Source: Catenulispora yoronensis (GTDB taxonomy: Bacteria; Actinomycetota; Actinomycetes; Streptomycetales; Catenulisporaceae). From it: a stretch of 64,000 nucleotides of DNA. Positions 32,898 through 41,797 of the stretch are shown here, piece by piece. The stretch is from NCBI RefSeq assembly GCF_039531695.1, contig NZ_BAAAQN010000013.1, forward strand, positions 110,801 through 174,800. The letters are read 5' to 3'. The first letter of the stretch is position 1, and every line of letters begins with the position of its first letter. Position numbers and translations under genes: made by a program. The notes under the pieces were generated by a model. The model had not been told where the DNA came from. It saw only the letters and a program-made list of their open reading frames with translations, and searched no databases.

Positions 32898-34586
32898 GTG
32901 TCCGACCCGCAAGGCTACACCCCGGTCCCGCCACCGCCGGCCGGTCCCGGCGATCCCAAGGCGCTGTGGCCGGAGTTCGTGGCCCGGGTGGAGGCCGACG
33001 AATCGCTCACCAAGAGTGAGCAGGCGTTCCTCATGATCCCGCAGATAGTGGCCGTCATCGGCGACACCGTGGTCCTGGCGATCCCGGACGAGTTCTCGAA
33101 GAACGTTCTGGAGCAGCGCCTGGAGCCGATGCTCATGGCGCATCTCACAGCGATCCTCGGCCCGGACATCAAGAAGTTCAGCCTGTTTGTCGACAAGACA
33201 CTGGAGAATCCGCCGGCCCCCTCGTACGCCGCGCCCGCCCCGGCGCCGGCCGCCGCGCCGGTGTCGCACCTCTCCCACAGTTCCCACCTCCTGCAGGCGT
33301 CGCCGCAGGACCACTGGACGCCGCCGCCGGTGGCCAGCGCCGCCGCCGAGGCGCACCGTCTCACCGGCTACCACCGGGAAACCCCGGCGTACTCCCCCGA
33401 GGCCTCGCGTCCGATGGCCGGCGGGGTCACCCTCCCGCCGCCCCGCGTCTCCGAGCCCCCCGCCGAGCCGGACCCGATAGCGGCCACCCTCGCGCTGTCC
33501 ACCGGCAGCCCCGGGGCCCGCTCCTCGGTGGACGAGGCCGGCGGCGCCAAGGCGCAGCACGCGAAGCTGAACGAGAAGTACGTCTTCGAGACCTTCGTCA
33601 TCGGCTCCAGCAACCGGTTCGCGCACGCCGCCGCGGTCGCGGTGGCCGAGGCCCCCGCCAAGGCCTACAACCCGCTGTTCATCTACGGCGACTCCGGACT
33701 CGGCAAGACGCACCTGCTGCACGCCATCGGCCACTACGCGCGCAACCTGTACCCGCAGACCCGCGTGCGCTACGTGTCCACCGAGGAGTTCACCAACGAC
33801 TTCATCAACGCGATCCGCGACGGCAAGGGCGACCTGCTGCGCCGCCGCTACCGCGATGTCGACATCCTCATGGTCGACGACATCCAGTTCCTGGAGAACA
33901 AGGAGGGGACGCAGGAGGAGTTCTTCCACACCTTCAACACCCTCCATAACGCCTCCAAGCAGATCGTCATCTCCAGCGACCGGCCGCCCAAGCAGCTGAA
34001 CACCCTGGAGGACCGGCTCCGTTCGCGCTTCGAGTGGGGCCTGATCACCGACATCCAGCCGCCCGAGCTGGAGACCCGGATCGCGATCCTCCGGAAGAAG
34101 GCCCAGCAGGAGGGCCTGAACGCGCCGCCGGAGGTACTGGAGTTCATCGCTTCGAAGATCTCCACCAACATCCGCGAATTGGAGGGCGCGCTGATCCGAG
34201 TCACCGCGTTCGCCTCGCTGAACCGGGCCCCTGTCGACTTGTCGCTCGCCGAGATCGTTCTGAAGGATCTGGTGCCGGACGCCGCGGGCCCGGAGATCAC
34301 CGTGTCGACGATCATGGCGCAGACCGCCATGTACTTCGGGATCACCATGGAGGACCTGTGCGGCACCTCTCGCAGCCGCATCCTGGTCACCGCCCGGCAG
34401 ATCGCCATGTATCTGTGCCGTGAGCTCACCGACCTGTCACTGCCCAAGATCGGGCAGGCCTTCGGCGGCCGCGACCACACCACCGTGATGCACGCCGACC
34501 GCAAGATCCGCTCGCTGCTGCCGGAGCGCCGGGCCATCTTCAACCAGGTCACCGAGCTCACCAACCGGATCAAGCAGTCCGGCTGA
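32898..34586 (+). CDS. dnaA: Chromosomal replication initiator DnaA
   Basis: 562 residues. Domain I at residues 1-90 (KALWPEFVARVEADESLTKSEQAFL), a long Pro/Ala-rich domain II (about 95-215), AAA+ domain III with Walker A YGDSGLGKTHLLHAIG and Walker B ILMVDDIQFLENKEG, and domain IV with the DnaA-box-reading signature GGRDHTTVMHADRKI. GTG start. It binds the boxes at 34.9-35.15 kb and opens the origin. A terminator follows the stop. Confidence 0.98.
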   Translation: MSDPQGYTPVPPPPAGPGDPKALWPEFVARVEADESLTKSEQAFLMIPQIVAVIGDTVVLAIPDEFSKNVLEQRLEPMLMAHLTAILGPDIKKFSLFVDKTLENPPAPSYAAPAPAPAAAPVSHLSHSSHLLQASPQDHWTPPPVASAAAEAHRLTGYHRETPAYSPEASRPMAGGVTLPPPRVSEPPAEPDPIAATLALSTGSPGARSSVDEAGGAKAQHAKLNEKYVFETFVIGSSNRFAHAAAVAVAEAPAKAYNPLFIYGDSGLGKTHLLHAIGHYARNLYPQTRVRYVSTEEFTNDFINAIRDGKGDLLRRRYRDVDILMVDDIQFLENKEGTQEEFFHTFNTLHNASKQIVISSDRPPKQLNTLEDRLRSRFEWGLITDIQPPELETRIAILRKKAQQEGLNAPPEVLEFIASKISTNIRELEGALIRVTAFASLNRAPVDLSLAEIVLKDLVPDAAGPEITVSTIMAQTAMYFGITMEDLCGTSRSRILVTARQIAMYLCRELTDLSLPKIGQAFGGRDHTTVMHADRKIRSLLPERRAIFNQVTELTNRIKQSG

Positions 34587-35364
34587 CCGGCCCCGGATCC
34601 CGGGTCCCCACGCGCCACACGGCGGGTGGGGACCTTTTTTGATGGGTCGGGTCGGGAAGGCAGGGTCGGGAAACCGGGGTCGGGGCAGCCGGGAAGTCGG
34701 GAAAGCGACACGCCGAAGATCGCCGAGGCCCGAACCTCCCACCTTTCATAGCTCCTTGTCGACTAATGTCCTGCATGTCCGCTTCGAAGCTCTATGTCGC
34801 TAAGGAGACGCCCAAAGGCCCGACGTTCGACAGGTTCGACATGTCCCCCACTCGGCCCTGCCGGAGATTCCGGCTGCCTGGGGAAAAGCCAGTGGAAAAC
34901 TGGGGATAACCTGTGGACAACGCTGTGCGTAACTGAGTGGACGTGTGGATACCGATCGGTTATCCCCAGAGATGAATTGTTTTCCACAGCTGAATGCACA
35001 AGCAATGTGGACTAACAAAATAGGTCTGAGCTGCCCATAGACCGGTTATCCACAGTATCCACAGCCCCTACTACTACTACCAAAACAGATAGCTATGTCG
35101 GCCGATTTGAATCGTCTCGGCCCACATCTGTGGAAAACCTGCGGACCACTCATTGGACGTCCGACAGCTCCAGGGGCGGATTCACTCTCCCAGGTGGCTC
35201 TGACAACCCTTCCCGCCGCACGCTCGTTTCAACCCGCCGAGGCCCCGGCTTGGGGCACACTGGAACCTCGCGACATCACGACACGATTCACAGCCTGTGG
35301 GTCGGTCACGGCATGATGGGACGCTGGTTCCGACGAGCAGCAAGCAAGCAGAAGGCGGTGTCCG
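34587..35364. other. oriC: oriC (dnaA-dnaN intergenic region)
   Basis: 778 bases without a gene. DnaA boxes or close variants: TGTGGACAA 34912-34920, TGTGGATAC 34944-34952, TTATCCCCA 34960-34968, TTTTCCACA 34980-34988, TGTGGACTA 35006-35014, TTATCCACA 35046-35054, GTATCCACA 35055-35063, TGTGGAAAA 35129-35137. Boxes occur in both orientations. The stretch 34970-35110 is the least GC-rich part of the neighbourhood (CTACTACTACTACCAAAACAG) and is a candidate opening region. 34640-34735 has loose GTCGGG repeats. Confidence 0.88.
34603..34640 (+). terminator. dnaA terminator
   Basis: Stem GGTCCCCAC / GTGGGGACC followed by seven Ts. Confidence 0.9.
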
Positions 35365-36549
35365 GTGAAGTTCCGGGTCGAGCGCGACGTCCTTTCCGAG
35401 GCCGTGGCATGGACCGCGCGGTCCCTGCCCAGCCGCCCGGCCGCCCCGGTGCTGGCCGGACTGGTCTTCGAAGCCGTCGAGGGCGACGGCGGCGAGGGCT
35501 CGGTCACCCTGTCCGGATTCGACTACGAGGTGTCCTCGCGCGCGGAGATCACCGCCGACGTCACCGAGCCCGGCCGCATCCTGATCCACGGCAAGCTGCT
35601 CGCCGACATCGCCAAGTCCCTGCCCAACCGCCCGGTGGAGTTCAGCACCGAGGGCTCCAAGGTCCTGGTGTCCTGCGGCTCCTCCCGGTTCACCCTGCAG
35701 ACGCTGCCGGTGGAGGACTACCCGGCGCTGCCCACCATGCCCACCGCCACCGGCGCCGTGACCGCCTCCGGGCTGGCCGGGGCGGTCTCGCAGGTGGCCA
35801 TCGCGGCCGGCCGCGACGACACCATCCCGATGCTCACCGGCATCCGCGTGGAGATCGAGGGCGACAAGATCACCCTGGTCGCCACCGACCGGTTCCGGCT
35901 GGCCGTGCGCGAGCTCCAGTGGAAGCCGGAGCAGGAGGACATGACGGCCACCGCGCTGATCCCCTCCAAGATCCTGGCCGACACCGCCAAGGCCCTCACC
36001 GGCGGCGACTGGGTCAGCCTGGCGCTGTCCTCCGGCGAGGCCGGGGAGGGCCTGATCGGCTTCGAGTCCGGCGAGGGCGCCGGCAGCGGCGGCAAGGGCG
36101 CCCGGCGGATGACCTCGCGGCTGCTGTCCGGCGAGTTCGTGAAGTACCGCTCGCTGTTCCCGAACGAGTACAACATCACCGCGACCGTGGAGACCGGGCC
36201 GTTCCTGGAGGCCGCCAAGCGCGTCTCCCTGGTGGCCGACCGCACCTCCCCGATCAAGCTGGCCTTCACCCAGGGCGAGGTCACCCTGGAGGCCGGAGCC
36301 GGCGACGAGGCCCAGGCCTCGGAGGCGATGGACGCGGTGCTGGACGGCGACGACATCACCGTGTCGTTCAACCCGGCCTTCCTGCTGGACGGCCTGCAGG
36401 TGATCGACACCCCGTACGCGCAGCTGTCGTTCACCGTCGCCAGCAAGCCCGCGGTGCTCATGGGCCGCCCGGCCCTGGACGCCGGACCCCTGGACGAATT
36501 CCGTTACCTGATGATGCCGCTGCGTGTCCCTGGTCAGTCCGCGGGCTGA
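35365..36549 (+). CDS. dnaN: DNA polymerase III sliding clamp (beta subunit)
   Basis: 394 residues, three clamp domains. VKFRVERDVLSEAVAWTARSLPSRPAAPVLAGL opens domain 1; PMLTGIRVEIEGDKITLVATDRFRLAVRE is the conserved domain 2 segment; it ends YLMMPLRVPG, the usual C-terminus. GTG start. A glycine-rich insertion (EGAGSGGKGARR) lies in the loop near residue 240. Follows oriC directly. Confidence 0.97.
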   Translation: MKFRVERDVLSEAVAWTARSLPSRPAAPVLAGLVFEAVEGDGGEGSVTLSGFDYEVSSRAEITADVTEPGRILIHGKLLADIAKSLPNRPVEFSTEGSKVLVSCGSSRFTLQTLPVEDYPALPTMPTATGAVTASGLAGAVSQVAIAAGRDDTIPMLTGIRVEIEGDKITLVATDRFRLAVRELQWKPEQEDMTATALIPSKILADTAKALTGGDWVSLALSSGEAGEGLIGFESGEGAGSGGKGARRMTSRLLSGEFVKYRSLFPNEYNITATVETGPFLEAAKRVSLVADRTSPIKLAFTQGEVTLEAGAGDEAQASEAMDAVLDGDDITVSFNPAFLLDGLQVIDTPYAQLSFTVASKPAVLMGRPALDAGPLDEFRYLMMPLRVPGQSAG

Positions 36550-36631
36550 CCCGGAAAGCACGGGCCGCGCGGCGGTCGTAGTGTCGTATCCGACAACTCG
36601 ATCAGGTGATGAAGGAAGAAGAGGGAAGACG

Positions 36632-37507
36632 ATGGAGATCGGTCTGGTCGGTCTGGGCAAGATGGGCGGGAACATGCGCGAGCGCATCCGCCGTGCCGGA
36701 CACACCGTCGTCGGCTACGACCGCGACCCCAAGCTGGCCGACGTCGGCTCCCTGAAGGAACTCGTCGAGGCGCTGCCGGCGCCGCGCGCGGTCTGGATCA
36801 TGGTGCCGGCCGGCGGCCCGACCGACGCCACGGTCACCGAGCTCGCCGATCTGCTGTCCCCCGGCGACCTGGTGGTCGACGGCGGCAACTCGCGCTGGAC
36901 CGAGGACGTCAAGCACGGCGAGCTGCTCAAGGGCAAGGGCATCGCGTTCGTCGACGCCGGCGTCTCCGGCGGCGTCTGGGGCCTGGAGAACGGCTACGCC
37001 CTGATGGTCGGCGGCGACGAGGCCGATATCGCCCGCCTGATGCCGGTCTTCGACGCGCTCAAGCCCGAGGGCGACAGCGGGTTCGTGCACGCCGGCGCGA
37101 TCGGCGCGGGCCACTTCTCCAAGATGGTCCACAACGGCATCGAGTACGGCATGATGCAGTCCTTCGCCGAAGGCTGGGAGCTGCTGGAGGCCGCGCCGCA
37201 GGTGACCAACGTCCGCGAGGTCTTCCGGTCCTGGACCGAGGGCACCGTGATCCGCTCCTGGCTGCTGGACCTGCTGGTGCGGGCCCTGGACGAGGACGAG
37301 CACCTGTCCGGCATCCGCGGCTACGCCGACGACTCCGGCGAGGGCCGCTGGACCGTCGAGGCCGGGATCGACATGGCGGTGCCGACCCCGGCCATCACCG
37401 CCTCGCTGTACGCCCGCTTCACCTCGCGCCAGGAGGACTCGCCGCAGATGAAGGCGGTCGCCGCGCTGCGCAACCAGTTCGGCGGGCACGCCGTCCACAA
37501 GGACTAA
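36632..37507 (+). CDS. gnd: 6-phosphogluconate dehydrogenase, decarboxylating (short form)
   Basis: 291 residues. NAD(P) motif IGLVGLGKMGGNMRERIRRAGH, substrate motif VDGGNSRW, the DAGVSGGVWGLENGYALMVGG segment and HFSKMVHNGIEYGMMQ with the catalytic lysine. The length is that of the short YqeC/GndA class (about 300 residues), not the 470-residue pentose-phosphate enzyme; several short-form enzymes prefer NAD. Between dnaN and recF as in streptomycetes. Confidence 0.93.
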   Translation: MEIGLVGLGKMGGNMRERIRRAGHTVVGYDRDPKLADVGSLKELVEALPAPRAVWIMVPAGGPTDATVTELADLLSPGDLVVDGGNSRWTEDVKHGELLKGKGIAFVDAGVSGGVWGLENGYALMVGGDEADIARLMPVFDALKPEGDSGFVHAGAIGAGHFSKMVHNGIEYGMMQSFAEGWELLEAAPQVTNVREVFRSWTEGTVIRSWLLDLLVRALDEDEHLSGIRGYADDSGEGRWTVEAGIDMAVPTPAITASLYARFTSRQEDSPQMKAVAALRNQFGGHAVHKD

Positions 37508-37545
37508 GGAACCCGGCACGGACCGGGCCGAGCGAAGGACGCACT

Positions 37546-38691
37546 TTGCGGGTCACGCATCTGTCGCTGGCGGACTTCCGCTCCTACGCCTCCCTCGAGC
37601 TCGGGCTCGGGGGAGGCGTCACCGCCTTCGTCGGCCCCAACGGCCAGGGCAAGACCAACCTTGTCGAGGCGATCGGGTACGTCGCGACCCTGGACAGCCA
37701 CCGCGTGGCCACCGACCAGCCACTGGTGCGCTTCGGCGCGCCGCGGGCCATAGTGCGCGCGAACGTCGAGCGCGAAGGCCGTACCCAGCTTGTGGAGATC
37801 GAGCTGAACCCGGGCGGCGCGAATCGCGCGCGCCTGAACCGCAATCCCGTGCCGCGGCCGCGCGAGGTGCTCGGGGTGCTGCGCACCGTGCTGTTCGCGC
37901 CGGAGGATCTGGCGCTGGTGAAGGGCGATCCGGGTGAGCGGCGCCGGTTCCTCGACGACCTGCTGGTCGCGCGCTGGCCGCGGTACGCCGGGGTGCGCGC
38001 CGACTACGACAGGGTTCTGAAACAGCGGAACACGTTGCTGCGCACCGCCGCCATGGCCCGGCGCAACAAGACCTCCGGCCCCAACATGTCGACGCTCGAC
38101 GCCTGGGACCACCATCTCGCCACCACCGGCTCGGAGCTGGTGGCCGCGCGCCTGGCCCTCGTCACAGCGTTGTCCCCACTTGTGGACAAGTGTTATGCCG
38201 AGATCGCCGAGGGCGGCGCGACCAGCATCGGGTACCGGTCGACCGTCGCCCCGGAACCGGACACAACGGTGAGCGGACTGACCGAACAGTTCCTGGCCGC
38301 GCTCGGCGAGGCCCGCCCCGGCGAACTGGACCGGGGTGTGACCCTGGTCGGGCCGCACCGGGACGAGATGCTGCTGGAGCTGACCGCCGGCTCCGGGGAG
38401 AACATGCCGGCGCGCGGGTACGCCAGCCACGGCGAGTCGTGGTCCTATGCGCTGGCTCTGCGGCTGGCGTCCTACGACCTGCTGCGCTCGGACGGATCCG
38501 AAGGCGGCGAACCGGTCCTGATCCTCGACGACGTCTTCGCCGAGCTCGATGCCAAGCGCCGTCGCCGGCTGGCCGAACGGGTTTCCGGCGCCGACCAGGT
38601 GCTCATCACCGCCGCGGTCGACGACGACGTCCCGCCGCAACTCGTCGGCCAGAAGTACCTGGTCGCTGCTGGAGAGGTGAGCCCCGCGTGA
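37546..38691 (+). CDS. recF: DNA replication and repair protein RecF
   Basis: 381 residues. MRVTHLSLADFRSYASLEL, Walker A FVGPNGQGKTNLVEAIGY, signature-like SHGESWSYALALRLAS and Walker B LILDDVFAELD. It loads RecA at gapped DNA. The start is a TTG, fixed by GAAGGAC upstream and by alignment of the first residues. The stop overlaps the next gene's GTG. Confidence 0.95.
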   Translation: MRVTHLSLADFRSYASLELGLGGGVTAFVGPNGQGKTNLVEAIGYVATLDSHRVATDQPLVRFGAPRAIVRANVEREGRTQLVEIELNPGGANRARLNRNPVPRPREVLGVLRTVLFAPEDLALVKGDPGERRRFLDDLLVARWPRYAGVRADYDRVLKQRNTLLRTAAMARRNKTSGPNMSTLDAWDHHLATTGSELVAARLALVTALSPLVDKCYAEIAEGGATSIGYRSTVAPEPDTTVSGLTEQFLAALGEARPGELDRGVTLVGPHRDEMLLELTAGSGENMPARGYASHGESWSYALALRLASYDLLRSDGSEGGEPVLILDDVFAELDAKRRRRLAERVSGADQVLITAAVDDDVPPQLVGQKYLVAAGEVSPA

Positions 38692-39185
38692 ATCCACAGC
38701 CTGTGGACGGCGAGAGCGCCGAGGGCTCCGGCATGGACCTGGCCCGCGCCGCCCTGGCCGCGGCCCGGTCCCGCAGCCGTGATGGCGGCGCCGGCTGGAA
38801 CGGCCGCCGCCGGACCTCGACCCCCGGCCAGCGCTCGGGATCCGGCCCGGACGAACGCGATCCGCAGCTGCTGTCGGCGGCCATCCCGCGGCTGATCGAG
38901 GACCGCGGCTGGACCGTTCCGGCCGCCGTCGGCGGGGTGATGGGCCGCTGGTCGGAGATCGTCGGCGGGCACATCGCGGCGCACTGCACCCCGGTGGAGT
39001 TCAACGAGGGGGTGCTGACCGTGCGCACCGACTCGGCGGCCTGGGCCACCGAGCTGCGGATGCTGGCGCCGCAGCTGCTGGCCAAGCTGAACGCCGAACT
39101 GGGCACCTCGCGCGCCGCGCACGGCGGCCGCGACACCGCCGGCGCGATCTCGAACCTGAAAGTCGTCGGTCCCGGCGGCCGGTGA
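38688..39185 (+). CDS. DUF721 (DciA-like) protein
   Basis: 165 residues. A disordered Ser/Gly/Arg-rich head of about 60 residues, then the DUF721 core: LLSAAIPRLIEDRGWTVPAAVGGVMGRWSEIVGGHIAAHCTPVEF and LTVRTDSAAWATELRMLAPQLLAKLN. DUF721 proteins include DciA, a helicase-loading factor that replaces DnaC in many bacteria, so a role in loading DnaB is likely. Start overlaps the recF stop by four bases. Confidence 0.88.
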   Translation: MNPQPVDGESAEGSGMDLARAALAAARSRSRDGGAGWNGRRRTSTPGQRSGSGPDERDPQLLSAAIPRLIEDRGWTVPAAVGGVMGRWSEIVGGHIAAHCTPVEFNEGVLTVRTDSAAWATELRMLAPQLLAKLNAELGTSRAAHGGRDTAGAISNLKVVGPGGR

Positions 39186-39745
39186 CGGGTTGGCACGACC
39201 GGCAGGACCGGCACGACCGGAAGCACCGGGACCGGTCCCGGGACCGGCACCGGCAGCACCGGTGCCAAGCGGCGTTGGGGGGCACCGGCTCGGCCCTTGA
39301 TCCGCTACCGGTTTCGGACTCCTTTGGCGAGGCTTCAGCCCGGCTTCGGGACCGCGTGGGCGACCCGCGGCGGCGGATCCGTCGCATCCCCGGCGCCATC
39401 AGCCCCGATCGCCATGGCGCGGTTGCCGGACGACGCCGCAACCGGGTGCTATACCGGTCTATACCTGTGACAATCACCCCCTCGCATCCTCAGACCGTGC
39501 AGGACGGTCCCGTGAGCGTCTTGCAGGCGCCCTCGCATAGGGGGGATTCAAAGACGGGCAAAAAATGTCTCTGGCGGCCTCGCAGGGCCCTAGGAGGGCC
39601 ACTTTAGTCAGTCGGGCAGGGTAGAATACGAGGCGTAAGTCTTCCCCTTCGCGGCTCGCGTCGGGCCGCGACTGTCCGGTGAGGTTCGTCCGCCGACGGC
39701 GTGCTCCCAGCAACGGGCCGTGCTTTGAGAAAGGGCCAGCGCGCC
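39186..39745. other. DUF721-gyrB gap with a short tandem repeat
   Basis: 560 bases without a convincing gene. It begins with a minisatellite-like block at 39191-39265 of GGCACGACCGG / GGCAGGACCGG / GGAAGCACCGG units. The last 250 bases lead to gyrB and include AT-rich spots (GGTCTATACCTGTGACAATCAC near 39459; TAGAATACGAGG near 39621, the latter -10 like) likely to be gyrB promoters. Confidence 0.6.
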
Positions 39746-41731
39746 GTGGCGGACGTAGAACCGACCGGGGGTACCACCCCAAGCTCCGATGGCACCTACA
39801 ACGCCGACTCGATCAGCGTCCTGGAAGGGCTGGAAGCGGTCCGCAAGCGGCCCGGCATGTACATCGGCTCCACCGGGGAGCGCGGGCTGCACCACCTGGT
39901 GTACGAGATCGTCGACAACTCCGTCGACGAGGCGATGGCCGGGTTCGCCGACACCATCGAGGTGACCCTGCTGGCCGACGGCGGCGTCCGGGTCGTCGAC
40001 AACGGCCGCGGCATCCCGGTCGGCATCAACAGCAAGACCGGCAAGTCGGCGCTGGAGGTCGTGATGACCATCCTGCACGCCGGCGGCAAGTTCGGCGACG
40101 GCGGCTACAAGGTCTCCGGCGGTCTGCACGGCGTCGGCGTCTCGGTGGTGAACGCCCTGTCCACCCGGGTCGACGTCGAGGTCCACACCGACGGCCACGT
40201 GTGGAACCAGTCCTACAAGCACGGCGTCCCGGAGTCCGAGGTCCGCAAGGGCGGCGTCGCCGAGGACACCGGCACCACCACGACCTTCTGGGCCGACGCC
40301 GGCATCTTCGAGACCATCGTCTACACCTTCGAGACGCTCTCCCGGCGCTTCCAGGAGATGGCGTTCCTCAACCGGGGCCTGACGATCTCGCTCACCGACG
40401 AGCGCCCGGAGTTCCGGGACGAGAACGGCGAGCAGCGCTCGGTGAAGTACCACGCCGAGGGCGGCATCGCCGACTTCGTGCGGCACATCAACGCCCGCAA
40501 GGGCGAGCCGGTGCACCCGAACGTCATCGAGGTCGCCGGCGAGGACAAGGACAAGACCCTCGCCGCCGAAGTGGCCATGCAGTGGAACAGCCAGTACGCG
40601 GAGTCGATCTACACCTTCGCGAACAACATCAACACGCACGGCGGCGGCACCCACGAAGAGGGCTTCCGCGCGGCGATGACCACGCTCATCAACAAGTACG
40701 CGCGCGACCAGAAGCTGTTGAAGGACAAGGACGACAACCTCGCCGGCGAGGACATCCGCGAGGGCCTGACCGCGATCATCTCGGTCAAGCTGGCCGAGCC
40801 GCAGTTCGAGGGCCAGACCAAGGACAAGCTGGGCAACCCCGAGGCCAAGGCGTTCGTGCAGCGCCTGACCTACGAGAAGCTCGGCGAGTGGCTGGAGGAG
40901 AACCCGAACGAGGCCCGCGAGGTGGTCCGCAAGGCGGTCCAGGCCTCGACCGCGCGGATGGCCGCGCGCAAGGCCCGCGAGCTCACCCGGCGCAAGGGGC
41001 TGCTGGAGTCCTCCTCGCTGCCCGGCAAGCTGTCCGACTGCCAGTCCAACGACCCGACGAAGACCGAGATCTTCATCGTCGAGGGCGACTCGGCCGGCGG
41101 GTCGGCGCGCTCCGGCCGCGACCCGATGACCCAGGCCATCCTGCCGATCCGCGGCAAGATCCTGAACGTCGAGAAGGCGCGCATCGACAAGGTGCTGCAG
41201 AACACCGAGGTGCAGGCGCTGATCTCGGCGCTGGGCACCGGGGTGCACGACGACTTCGACATCAGCCGGCTGCGGTACCACAAGATCATCCTGATGGCCG
41301 ACGCCGACGTCGACGGCGCGCACATCAACACCCTGCTGCTGACGCTGCTGTTCCGGTTCATGAAGCCGCTGGTCGAGGCCGGCCACGTCTACCTGGCCGC
41401 CCCGCCGCTGTACAAGGTGAAGTGGACGAACAACGACTTCCACTACGCCTACTCCGACCGCGAGCGCGACCAGCTCATCGAGGCGGGCGTCGCGGCCGGT
41501 AAGCGGATGAAGGACGAGACCGTCCAGCGCTTCAAGGGCCTGGGCGAGATGAACGCCGAGGAGCTGCGGATCACCACCATGGACCGCGAGCACCGGATCC
41601 TGCGCCAGGTCACCCTCGACGACGCCGCGCAGGCCGACGACCTGTTCTCGGTGCTGATGGGCGAGGACGTCGAGGCCCGCCGCACCTTCATCCAGCGCAA
41701 CGCGAAGGACGTCAGGTTCCTGGACATCTAG
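39746..41731 (+). CDS. gyrB: DNA gyrase subunit B
   Basis: 661 residues. ATPase domain with EIVDNSVDEAMAGFAD, VVDNGRGIPVG and GGLHGVGVSVVNALS; Toprim domain with IVEGDSAGGSARSGRD, PIRGKILNVEKARIDK and MADADVDGAHI. It supplies ATP hydrolysis for negative supercoiling with GyrA encoded 66 bases downstream. GTG start (VADVEPTGGTT) preceded by GAAAGGG. Confidence 0.98.
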   Translation: MADVEPTGGTTPSSDGTYNADSISVLEGLEAVRKRPGMYIGSTGERGLHHLVYEIVDNSVDEAMAGFADTIEVTLLADGGVRVVDNGRGIPVGINSKTGKSALEVVMTILHAGGKFGDGGYKVSGGLHGVGVSVVNALSTRVDVEVHTDGHVWNQSYKHGVPESEVRKGGVAEDTGTTTTFWADAGIFETIVYTFETLSRRFQEMAFLNRGLTISLTDERPEFRDENGEQRSVKYHAEGGIADFVRHINARKGEPVHPNVIEVAGEDKDKTLAAEVAMQWNSQYAESIYTFANNINTHGGGTHEEGFRAAMTTLINKYARDQKLLKDKDDNLAGEDIREGLTAIISVKLAEPQFEGQTKDKLGNPEAKAFVQRLTYEKLGEWLEENPNEAREVVRKAVQASTARMAARKARELTRRKGLLESSSLPGKLSDCQSNDPTKTEIFIVEGDSAGGSARSGRDPMTQAILPIRGKILNVEKARIDKVLQNTEVQALISALGTGVHDDFDISRLRYHKIILMADADVDGAHINTLLLTLLFRFMKPLVEAGHVYLAAPPLYKVKWTNNDFHYAYSDRERDQLIEAGVAAGKRMKDETVQRFKGLGEMNAEELRITTMDREHRILRQVTLDDAAQADDLFSVLMGEDVEARRTFIQRNAKDVRFLDI

Positions 41732-41797
41732 TCCGCACCTGTCCTGGAACGACCTGACCGGAGCACCACCCTCTCCTTGACAGCGAAGGATCGAGAC

